Positions 54,330 to 64,000 of a stretch of DNA of 64,000 bases are shown here, in pieces; within the stretch, counting starts at the first letter, position 1, and every line of letters begins with the position of its first letter. The notes below the pieces were generated by a model. It saw only the letters and a program-made list of their open reading frames with translations, was not told the origin of the DNA and did not search any database. The stretch spans positions 5,276,853 through 5,340,852 of the forward strand of contig NC_030987.1 of assembly GCF_000149955.1 (NCBI RefSeq), given 5' to 3'. This DNA is from Fusarium oxysporum f. sp. lycopersici 4287. Taxonomy: Eukaryota; Ascomycota; Sordariomycetes; Hypocreales; Nectriaceae. Both the position numbers and the translations under genes were made by a program.

Positions 54330-57300
54330 CGCGCCCTTAAGTGTCTCCTCGCTTAGCTGCTCTAGCCTTAGTTCAGCCTAGGCCATCTCCGCCGGTACCG
54401 TATTCCCTATCAAGTCATGCTCTTGCGCCCTAGACAGGAGCATGATGCTGTCTAGCGTTCTGCACCGCGATAGCTGTACGTATAGGCTATAAGGGTCGCA
54501 TTGGCTCGGGACCGCCTGGCCATTAATGTTAGTGGTCCTGGTCCCTTGCAGCTCTAGCGCCACCAGATCTAACGTTCTTCCCTGCACCTTATAGTCTGTA
54601 CCTGCAAACGCTGGCGCATATGGTAGCCCTCTGCGCGAGACATCGACTTGCTGCCATGGCCGTTTTCTTTAGCACTCTATCTTGATACTCGTAGGCGTCA
54701 GGAGGATTGTACCGGGGGGCATACCAATAAAGCGGAAGTCTCTTGTCGTCTCTGACCCCAACAGTATCCCCGCCGGCAGGCCAAAATAGAGCACGGTATC
54801 GGCGTTGATCTGGTAGCCCGGGTGAGCCTTGTTGAGAATAACGTGCTGGGCCGTATAACTGGCGCTGTTTACTAGTTTCAGACCTTGATAGGTGTTTTTG
54901 TTTACGACGATGGGCATACCAGGTATGAACATGAAGATAGCGGGCACCGGGATGGTGCTGTCGTCGCCCTGACCTAACATCATGATGGCTTCTTCCTCCG
55001 TCGGCTTATTGTCCTTCTATCTATGCTCGGAGACGAATATCCGAACCTGCCGCTGCCATTGCTTGCGAAAGGCAAGCGTTGCTTCGATGTTCAGGTTCTA
55101 GCGGTTTCTATTAAGCGGTGTCACCACTGTGATGCCTGACTCCCACGGGATCCGCCTGCCTTCTTAATAACAGTGGCTGTTTAGGTACTCTACGTCCGAC
55201 TGGTCTTATACCCCTTTCCGAATGCGTATCAGGAGCCCACGTAGTCGCGGATCTTATGCGGCATAGACTTGCTTATCTAGCAGCACCACTGTGGTGAACT
55301 TCCTCTACAGGGCGTGAGCCGTGTTATGTTGCCGCCTCTGTACTATGCCGAAGCTATTATCTCCTTCCTAGGTAGTGGAGGCGCTGGGGAGGAGGATTGA
55401 CCGCTCCTGCATGGGATGGAACTAATAGAAGTCTCTGCAAAAGATAACTATTAGAATCCCACCGAAGTCTTAAGCAGACTTTCTTAATCTGCAGAGCTGT
55501 TTGTTGACGGCGTGCAGCGTCTGAGCGCCTAGCATGCTGACTTCGTCTATGACTAAGACCTGTTTCTCCTGCCAGTCTATCTTGGTCTGCCCGTCGATAC
55601 GGAGAGCTGCCGAGCCAGATGATGCGAAGCCGTCTAGGTTACCGGCGCGGCCTACTCTTGCGACTATGTCTTTAGAGAATCTGCAAGCGGAATGGATGGT
55701 GATTCCATTGATGTTCGCGGCTGCTGTGCCGGACGTCGCCGTTAATAGCAGGCGATGGGATTGCCCCGTACGAACGAATAATTCCGCGATGGCAGCGATA
55801 ACGCGAGACTTGCCGGTGCCTCCCTCGCCTCTAATGAATTGGCAGAGTTGGGGGGGTTCGTTGTCGTCGCGCCGCATCCGGTCAAGTTGGCGACGTATTA
55901 ACTGCAATGCTATGCTTTATCTTTGGTTAAGTGTAAAGGACTCGGCCACTTGCCTTCCGGTCTCGCAAAAGGATGTGGATGAGCCGAACATAACGCCCGT
56001 CGATAGACCCGTATCCCGAGATGGGCCCCTTTGATCGGCATGCGTGGTAGGATCGTCTTGCTGGCCAGGCCTGTCGGACCCGCTGTGCCCTGCGACTCCG
56101 TCAGCGGCTGCTGTGCCGCCTAACTGATTCTGCAGTCCCTGGATCATCTTCTCCCGTTCGCGGGAGAGACCGTTTTGCTGCGACTTAATGGATCTCAGCT
56201 GCTCCTGCCGGGGGATCTCTGCCCACGAGATTGAACCTCCTAGGATATGCGCACCATGATCAGGGATGACCGTAGCGCGAAGGTCGTCGGTGGAGTTGAG
56301 GGCAGTCGCTTGGAAGCGGTACATTTGCTTAACCATATAAGAGATCTCTTTTGAGCCGGCTGTGATCTCTTTTCTCGTCATCGTATTCCTTAGCACGTCT
56401 ATCAGGCGGGTCGCCAAACCGACACCACCAGGCCGGTGCTCTACGCCCTGTGCGTCGTGCCCTTCCGTACTGCCTGATCCGACTGCGTCGGCAGTGGGAT
56501 CTCCTTCGCCGGACAATGCCGCCCACTGCCTGGCATCCCGCGCCACGTCCTCGGCCGATCGCCGCAGCAACTGGATGTTATCTGCTAGCCACGTCATGCG
56601 CTTGGAGAGGCATGTCTTCTGTGTCTCCCAAATCCTGTTTATCTTGCCAGATGACTCGCACAGGAAAGCATGCCAAGGAATAAAGAGGCCAAGGTGTTGT
56701 ACCGCTGCTCTAAAACCGGTCATAACAATTGTCAGCGCTCTGTGTTAGCGTCTTATATAAGTTTCAGATATACGCTTGGTCTGAAGAGTCGCACCATTGC
56801 AATTTGTCGGCCAGGGTGGACGTACCTCCTGTAGTAGGAATCATCCTCCTCAGTAAAATCTATGCCTAAATAGCCATCTAAGCAGACCGCCGCAAGCTGG
56901 TTTGGATGCCGCAGTGTCTGGATCCACGATGCCGATAACAGCCAGGCCCTGTCTAGTTCCACTTCACCCGAGCGGATGCATCCCCCCTTCCGCTTCAATT
57001 TGACGACCGACATATAGTCGTAAAGAGCTAACCCTTCCAGTCGCTAACCGCGGTACGGGTAAGCTTGCAACAGCGAGATCCTCTGTCCGGCTTTTCCCAG
57101 CAGCACCGTCTCCCCGATCGACTCGTCAGCTCGGCCTCGCCGGCCCACGGCGCAGGAGGGGCCATCGCCGGAAGATGTGCCAGTAGAGAGTGCAGACGTT
57201 CAGAAACGTCCAGGCGGTGCTGTTTGTAAATTCTGTCTCGTATCCCTGAAAATGGGCCAACACCTCGACCTGCGACAACGCCCGTTCCGTGAAGATTCTG

Positions 57301-60300
57301 TTGGCCATTCGCAGCAGAAATCGGCGCGCTTGGCTGTGACGGTTGTCGCCCTCGGTCCGACCTCGCCCATTGCTCGACTGATCCCCAGTACCATCATCGC
57401 CCAGGAGCCGAATTAGTTCTTTGGCTGCCACCACACGCTTCCACACCGGATCCTCCACTTTGGTGGCGTAGTTAGTCACGTAGTAAACGAGCGCCAGACC
57501 CTTACATTTTGTCACAATAAAGGATATATCGTGGTTGTGTCGCAGCCCCACTGCCATTACCTTGTTCCATCGGTTCACCAGGCTGTGGCTGCGTCGAAGC
57601 CGCAATAGCCCGTCTTCGTCAAAGTAAGTCTTCTCCACTGGTTTCCAAGGCGCCCCGAATCGGCAAGGATTCTGCTTTGTTCTGCGTCTCCCGATCGCGT
57701 ACTTGACGCATGTAGGGCTATGCATGTGGATTTGTGTGGCACCTGCGCAGAAGTTCGCTTCTTCTTCGAAAGTCGGGGGAAATTGGAATGCTCTCTCCAA
57801 TAGCGACGACACGTCAGACGTCACCGATCTCCCTGCTCGCACTCTCGCGAAAGACTCCTCATCGAGATCCTGTCAGACATGTGAGCGTTTATCTACCAAC
57901 ATGCCAGCTCCAGGTGTGGCATAAACGAACCTCCGTAAAGACACTGTCAACATACTCGGTCACTCGCTGCCGATATGCCGCTTGCTCCTCTCCTTGAACG
58001 TCGCTGAGAAGGGAACTCAGATATATATTACCCTGCAGCCAGAGGAGGCCGTGGAGGTGGAGCGCGCCCCTTTCATTGGTCTCTACTGCCCCATAGTACT
58101 GGCTGACCCGCCCGAATACCGAATCCTTCCCAACCATCACGTAGTACTAGAAGAACATGGAGATCTCCCGATGGAAGAAGATTGCCGAGCTGAGGGGATC
58201 CGATATTGCAAGTCGAGCCCTCTTGTACGCCTAATCAAGACTTCTTAGATATTCCTCGGCTCCGCCTATCTCGCGGGTACGGTATGCAGCCAGCTTGAGC
58301 TTTATCGGGTTCGTGATATCGTTTGGGTTAAGCGTGAACCAGATGGCAGGGATGCCGTACCGAATTATGAGGGACTTGATCTTCCGCCGCATCGTCAGCC
58401 GGCTCTCCCTTGACATCGGCTGACGGTAGCCGTAAAGTGACAGGTTCATCAGCAGCCGGTTGACGTCTGGATCGGCAGTCTTACCGCAAGCCTCTAGCTC
58501 TCCCCTCGCCTTCTCAAGCCTTGATGCGGTCAAGTCTTGGATGGTACGTTCTACGTCCGGGAAATCACTCCTCCGCATGCTTGCCATGCTTACGCGGCGG
58601 TTTCTAGACCGCACCCCTATATTGAAAACGAGAAAGGGAAAGACAGGATGCGTTGCAAAGCGGCCGCCGTGTCGCTGGATCACCATTTTCACCCAAGCCT
58701 CCAAGCTCATGTTCCAGGACGATACGAGGTGTTGCGCAGCGGCTTCCAGCTCGAAAATAGGATGTACTTGCCCTGTCGCATCCTTGGAGTGCTCTTCGGC
58801 CTGCCGGGGACCGCCTTTTCCCAGCGGGAACAAGCTGGGAAATATTTTGGCTAGAAACCAGGTGTCAAAGGAATCTGCAAAGACTTCACCACGGGAAACT
58901 ACGATGTAAGGCTCGACGGCGCCCCAGTGCCTCACCTTGGCTGACTCTTTCCAGGTACTTCCGTGTGTATACTCCCCGGGCCCCACCTCACCCATGGACT
59001 TGACGAGATACCGTAGCTTCTCCGCATCTGGGATGTCTGGGCGCCCGTCCAAGTTGAACATGCCAGATAATTCGGTTTCATCCACTCGATCTCTGTTATT
59101 ACCGACCCAATCGTCACCATCCTCACCAGAGGCGAAGCCATCAACTTCTGGTTCTCCTGATATGCTTAGGCCCTCGGCTAACGATGCCATGATCTCTTGG
59201 ATATCTACCGGTTCATGATCGTCGATATCGCGCTCTGTGGGTGGGACAATGTGCGCCGTCTGCATCTTCTCCCTTGCCGAAGGCTTATTCCGTTCTAGTC
59301 GATCAAAAACTTGGGAAGGCACTCCGTGTGACGGCGCATCCCAACTATCCAATTCCGCCTCGTCAATTTCGATGTCGGCATACAACGGATTGTGCCTTTT
59401 GAGCCACAGCAATGCCTTCTCGACGGCGTTACGTCGCACCGATAGTAACATTGACAGGTCACTCGGCGCTGGTTTCTCCTGCCCCTGCCATGATATATGG
59501 ACATCATCCATGACCTTCAAGAGCGGATGTGGGAGGACATTCGTTGCTAGCTCCTGCACGTTGTTTGGGAATACCGTGATATGTCCCTTCACATGTCTCG
59601 GGTAGGTCGCGCCTTGTCTGTGTCCATCTGAGATGCTGTGCTTGGTGATGAAGCCGTAGCATGAGTTCAGTGCAATCAGCTTCTCCTTGACCGGCGTGAG
59701 ATCCTTCAGCTCGTCAGGAAACATGTGCTCGCATCCCAACTGCGTGTGCAGCCGCGTTCCTGCCGATAATGCACCTCTCCCCAGGTGTCCTACGCAGTCT
59801 GCGTACCCGAGAATCTTCTGTCCTACAGGGAAGCACTAAACGCACTTGAAAGGTGAGCTGTCGCGCTTTTCGATGGCATTTGCCACCTACTAGTCCTAGT
59901 TAATATACTATAACTCAGCTCTGCTATGCTTATGATAACAGAACATACAGGTGAGGACCGGCAGCGTTCTCATGTCGTAGAACGCTTTATAGAACTCCTC
60001 GACCATCTTCGCCTTTCTCTCATGGCTCATAGGCATATACCATATCTGGTCATCAAATAGCCGCTCCTTTTCTGCAAAGTCTTCCTCTAATACACCCAGC
60101 ACGTTGGCGAGGTCTTGCACCTGCTTAGACTCGCCCCTCTCCTGGCGCTCTACAGTTCTGGGACGTTTGTGTGGTAGCTGCCCGTCGTCGCTACGAGGGC
60201 CAGACCTCTTCAGTTCACTCCGATGCCTTGGTTCTTCTTAAGGCCCATTCTCTACCATACCTTCCGCGCTGTCAACGACTTGGCCCTGGCCTGATAATAT

Positions 60301-60606
60301 AATCCCCGGTTTCCGATGAAGACGATGACGTCGGCGAGAACTCATATCACCACTTTTCTGGCCGTTCTCCCCGTTCAACGCCTCTAGAATGTCGGCTGAC
60401 GTCCGAATGCCCAGATCTACCAGTGCCAGACTAATAACCGACCCTCCATATGCCGTATTTCTTTGGCTCCTAGAGTGCTTATACTGGCTCTGTATAGCCT
60501 CGAAGATATCTGCCGACGGACGGATCTCTAGGCCGGCGAGTGCCATATTCTCGCGATTCCGCGCATCTAGGCGACGGAACAGATCGGACAGACTCTCCGT
60601 CTCCAT
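54330..60606 (-). mobile_element. Helitron with decayed Rep-helicase gene
   Basis: About 6.3 kb of minus-strand coding sequence with the Rep-then-Pif1 order diagnostic of rolling-circle Helitrons. Terminal sequences were not identified, so the bounds are those of the coding region. The nonsense codons are mostly TAG/TAA where Gln or Trp are expected. Confidence 0.82.
54330..60606 (-). pseudogene. Helitron Rep (HUH) - Pif1-like helicase, one intron, several lesions
   Basis: The N-terminus (60606-59900) is acidic with Arg/Ser stretches and FMCFYCHKH-like cysteines. 59739-58231 is an open 502-codon stretch with HMFPDELKDLTPVKEKLIAL, LFPLGKGGPRQAEEH and the Helitron_like_N motif IPAIWFTLNPNDITNPIKLK. 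The HUH motif ALHLHGLLWL lies near 58060 and the tyrosine motif LVYYVTNYATKVEDP near 57480. An intron at 57930-57870 (GTTCGT..GACAG, 61 nt) exactly explains the frame change between FTE and DLDEESFARVRA. The helicase part has Walker A GEGGTGKSR and Walker B VLVIDEVSML (55470-55907) and the terminal SLYVQLSRCRTLDSIMLLS (54378-54587). Stops cluster at 59830-59910 (five TAG/TAA) and also at 60238 and 58231; extra shifts occur near 57130 and 56740. Not functional. Confidence 0.82.
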
Positions 60607-61129
60607 AATGGCCTACGTTTACTCGCTTTCCTATCCTCATAGTTCTATCGTGATGCAAAGGATGGCAGGCCACTTGGCCCCCAAGGGTCTGGTGCTAATG
60701 TCTGCACATTTACCTCAGTTTATTGCTCTATCCCGGACACCCGAACTATCCGTTTTTCTCCTCAGCCCGGGCTACGGGAGGACATGCTCCTTCAGGCTTA
60801 AACTCAAATAACCCCTGAATCCTTGCTCGATAACGCTTTAGGAGTATTCCCCACCTCAGCCTGCAAACACAGCACCCTCTTGCTTTGAAACGGCAGTAAC
60901 CTCGTCTAACGCTTTCCCCGTCGACCCTGTGTCGCACTCACCAATCATCTTGGCAATAAGAACAAGGTTCACGTTCAATCCCCTGACGTGACATTCGTCA
61001 CATGCTCTGAATACCCAGTTAAAGTTCCTTTACCAAACATGTTGGAACCCCTCCCTTTATAGCAAGCCGTCCCGCACCTTCGCGCGAGATATAGCACGTT
61101 TCTAATCATTCCCTCAACTTCTGTTCGGC
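60607..61129. other. Divergent intergenic region
   Basis: Lies between the minus-strand Helitron gene and the plus-strand broken ORF; presumably it holds both promoters. No specific site is recognised. Confidence 0.4.
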
Positions 61130-62238
61130 ATGTCTCTATAATCGACCTTTTTAAGTACTATCTACCTGCGCGACTTCGTCGACACCGTCACAAAGGACCT
61201 AAGTCATAAAAATGCACCTAACTACGTCGAAATACAGACCGACATCAATATCTTTGAGGAGAGTAGCTTTTATAGTCCTAATATCAACATCAAGCTTATT
61301 TATACCTATATCTATACTTATCTTACACGAGAAGAAAGGGACCTCTATATGGCAAACACCTTCTTCTATGCCGACGGTCGCTTCTCTACTGCCCTGTCTG
61401 CCGACGAGGCCTTAGAGATCAGTATCCAAGCCTTAAGCTTGATGAGGCACGTCCTATCTTGTCCTATACCCGATCTAGCTCCAACTAACTCTCCCTAGTT
61501 ACCTAGGAGACGTATTTAACTTTAACAAGTATTAACGCCACTTGCCAGAACAGTAGTATCCGATGGTGACTATTATCGGCTTTATGCCATCTCGTAGCGA
61601 TAAGACTCTTGACTTTTCAGAGGACTACTACTTCGCCGTCGAAACATCTATCTATAACACCTTAAAAGCAACTCTAGTTGCGTTCTCTGTCACCTGTTTC
61701 CTGGAAACCACCAAGCATTGGCAAAAAGTCAAGATCCCTCAGTCGGGAGCTTTTCTCAGTATTACTGCTAAAGTCGCTGGCCACACCACCGATACCAATC
61801 AGCTGGCCCTCTGTGTCCTTGATTTGGCCTACCTACCGAGACTGGCTGCCGTCCCCACGGCCACGCCGACGCCATCTTCTACTCTGACTTCGAAGCAATC
61901 TGCCCACTAAGAGGGTCATGCCACTCCGTTTACCCCTTCTAAGAGGCGATAAGGCTCTAACAGTGCCAGCCTGGCAGGATCTTTATATAAGAAACAGCTT
62001 CTGCAGCCTATAGAAGGCCATTCTTATATATTAATTACAGAAGATAGCCTAGATCCTCTGGCTAATTCCCCCTCTAATTCCCTATCTCTATCGGCTATGG
62101 CCGACGCCGGTAAGTCTAGTATTACTTTATATCCTTTCCTAGGCCTAGATAGCAGGACTAGGCCATATCGTAATTACTATCCCCTAAAGAAGTACCTCTA
62201 TAAAAAGAATAAAAAGTTATATTTATACTTAAGTCCTT
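61130..62238 (+). pseudogene. Broken ORF, possible OB-fold-like protein, divergent to the Helitron
   Basis: From ATG 61130 the frame reads MSL, TAA, then STFLSTIYLRDFVDTVTKDL, NYVEIQTDINIFEESSFYSP, NTFFYADGRFSTALSADEAL and EISIQALSLMRHV. After a one-base shift near 61480 it continues as YLGDVFNFNKY, stop, RHLPEQ, stop, YPMVTIIGFMPSRSD, DYYFAVETSIYNTLKATLVA, VTCFLETTKHWQKVKIP and GAFLSITAKVAGHTTDTNQL then ALCVLDLAYLPR. A Thr/Pro-rich tail continues to 62238 through two more stops. The alternating strands and the GAFLSITAKV..LDLAYL pattern suggest an OB-fold, which would suit a single-strand-binding role beside a Helitron, but this is inference; I recall only uncharacterised fungal relatives. 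Stops at CAA/TGG sites point to RIP-type decay. Confidence 0.55.
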
Positions 62239-62239
62239 A

Positions 62240-64000
62240 AGTGTTTCCTATATTTTAAAGACATAACCTAACTATGTAGTTTGACCCTTTCCCTGCTATT
62301 CTGGCCTCTTTTTATATATATACTCTCCTGTATCTCTTTTAGTTCGCTCTGTTATTACCTTTTTTATAATATCCTACTGCTTTACATCTACTAAATGATT
62401 TAATCTATATAGTTATTCTATATACCGCTTAACATATGCCTCCAACTTCCGCCTTATATACCGCCCTAGCATCTAGCCTCTCTTCTCGGATAACTTGCTG
62501 CAACTAGGTTTTGCATTTAACCCTCTTATATATACTATTACCAATAACCTCTATATAAGGATCTCTCGTTTTGTAAAGATAGGACTTTAGTGTTTGCAGA
62601 ACGGTTATAATAGGCGATCTGCAACTAACCTAAAACATTAGATACTGCGCAACAACTGGCCTCGTGCTCTTACATAAAGGGCAATATTACACGCCGATAA
62701 TAGTCGGCAAAGGGAGATTCTTAACGACCTTTGGATACGCGGTAATTAGGCTCTTTAGCACTAGATTATTAAAACTTAGCCCCTCGGCTGCCTTATTGCA
62801 AAAAAACTAGAGCCGAACTAGGCATGCTGCTATATTTACAATAAGTAATAGTCTGCAGATTCTAAAAGTCTGGCTATTATTAAATAAACTAAATATAAAT
62901 CTTCTTATTATAAGCTTTTAAAGGGATTTATCTTTCTGAGGGTCCTGCTTTAAGAATCCTGCTTTATATAGGGTCGATTTAGAGTTTATAGGGCATATTT
63001 CACAAGGACCTAATGTAACCACTACCTAACATGGTGTGATCGGCGGTAACTTGAATACAGCAAAAAGCTAGTTTCCTATTAATATTGCATATATATAGCT
63101 TCTAGTTATCCGCTGAGAATTATATCCCCTGCCTAATTTTTATCTTCAAATTCGTTCCTCAAGGCTCTTTCTGGGCAACCCGCTTGCGGGTTGCGTCGCC
63201 TGTTTATTTCTCACGTGTTTGTTTATCTCCCGTCTATTCCCGCATGACCATACTATGGTGACTTATGTTTTCTCATTTCGATCGACAGTCTGCAGGCGCA
63301 TTACTTACGCGTGTTTATACGTGTAAACGCGTACTTCATCTTTCTTATATCATCTACTCTCTTTGCTGTAATTTCAATTCAAGATTTCCTCCAACGATCT
63401 TTAAAAGCTCGTACCATCGAAAGGCTAGTAGACTATGAAAGACTTTCACTATAGAACTTAAAGATCTCTTTTACTATGATCCTTCTTGGCGTATCATTGT
63501 TTGCAAACAGTATGGCGTTGTACTGCAAACCAATATCGCCCGGCATATCCGACGGCACCACAACGCGACGCGTGCCTTTAAGGTTGCTTCCATCAAGCTA
63601 TTTGAGCGAAGTTTGGACCATCTACCTCCCATACGAGTTAGGTGTTCCGCTGGCCCACGGAGCTCTTTAGTACAAGCCACGTTAACGATTTGTTCAACAT
63701 GTCAAACTGCCACCCGGCGCTAACGCGCCTTAGAGAATTGCCTGAGTAGTCCTGTCAAGAGAGTCGAGTGTACAATGCGGGTTCGACACAGTGCTAGTTC
63801 ACGAGGCATTGGGGAGATAAGTAGGCGCCCACTGCAGTCCGTCCAACCCTGACTTCACGCCAAGAAAGGGGAGGTTTCCTTTCATGCCTTGCCGCATGAC
63901 TTCACCCCCTGTCTCCCATTTTGTGCATCCAGGGTGGCGATCAATTCAATCTGGGATGTCGATTGTGTTGAAACAGGGTGGCACGGTGAGTTATATGGGA
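62240..64000. other. Degraded and intergenic DNA, no gene called
   Basis: 62240-63160 is TA-rich and stop-filled, probably decayed repeat. 63160-64000 has normal composition; a minus-strand frame (63474-63680, with GGRWSKLRSNSLMEATLKAR) looks somewhat protein-like but matches no family I know and is not called. Confidence 0.4.
63175..63194. repeat. Perfect 9-bp stem hairpin
   Basis: GCAACCCGC-TT-GCGGGTTGC, a perfect GC-rich hairpin with a 2-nt loop. Such hairpins occur near Helitron/Helentron termini; this one lies on the 5' side of the Helitron at 54.3-60.6 kb but is about 2.5 kb from its coding start. Confidence 0.6.

Noticed and set aside
53993..54340. 115-codon frame at the Helitron 3' side
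   Set aside because: No domain; probably chance or part of the element's non-coding end.
63474..63680. Minus-strand 68-codon frame as a gene fragment
   Set aside because: Somewhat protein-like but not assignable; an overlapping opposite-strand frame of equal length exists.
1..64000. CRISPR array, prokaryotic operon or phage features
   Set aside because: Spliced genes and fungal transposons make the window eukaryotic; no regularly spaced direct repeats of CRISPR type are present.
1..64000. Secondary-metabolite gene cluster
   Set aside because: No polyketide synthase, NRPS, terpene cyclase, P450 or transporter set was seen; the NTF2-like gene alone is not enough.

Overview
The window looks like an accessory, repeat-rich part of a filamentous ascomycete genome (Pezizomycotina, most likely Sordariomycetes; I do not name a species). 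The evidence is short introns of about 45-90 nt with GTRAGT-like donors and CTAAC/CTRAC branch sites, fungal-specific gene families, and Fot1/pogo, Mutator-like (MULE), hAT, piggyBac, Helitron and LINE sequences. Long TA-rich stretches carry CpA-to-TpA changes typical of repeat-induced point mutation (RIP). A 100-N assembly gap lies at 4453-4552.

Layout. 1-6.6 kb: Tc1/mariner remnant, a small secreted-protein gene (2208-2525), a truncated LINE ORF1, a P-type ATPase fragment at the gap and a decayed gene of unknown family. 6.6-14.3 kb: RIP-degraded DNA with a dead paralogue of the secreted protein, a decayed MULE split by an apparently intact 1,860-bp Fot1/pogo element with perfect 44-bp inverted repeats, then a second type of MULE. 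15.7-17.7 kb: two genes, an NTF2/SnoaL-like protein and a spliced cysteine-rich membrane protein. 18.1-22.1 kb: a decayed hAT element and a MITE. 22.7-25.1 kb: a broken DUF7924-like gene and an OrsD-like fragment. 25.5-28.6 kb: minisatellite, telomere-like motifs and the endonuclease end of a restriction-endonuclease-type LINE. 29-31 kb: a large membrane protein gene with one frameshift. 31.4-38 kb: two RIP-mutated pogo copies in opposite orientation, a pogo-type MITE and a piggyBac pseudogene. 38.9-42 kb: a spliced seven-TM Fung_rhodopsin/SAT4-like gene and a probable RING-H2 gene. 42.96-46.45 kb: a MULE with both terminal inverted repeats. 47.7-51.1 kb: an intact spliced hybrid histidine kinase, convergent with a decaying GH106 rhamnosidase-like gene. 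54.3-60.6 kb: a decayed Rep-helicase Helitron, with a divergent broken ORF at 61.1-62.2 kb. The last 1.7 kb shows only degraded DNA and one hairpin.

How it fits together. Few genes look intact: the secreted protein, the NTF2-like protein, the cysteine-rich membrane protein, the SAT4-like receptor, the histidine kinase and the Fot1/pogo transposase. The rest are transposons at different stages of decay or host genes broken mainly by C-to-T/G-to-A nonsense changes. I see no operon-like or biosynthetic cluster logic. The strongest points are the dated pogo insertion (its empty site survives in the second MULE copy), a RIP-killed paralogue of the secreted protein whose frame is still intact, and a telomere-motif-associated LINE endonuclease.
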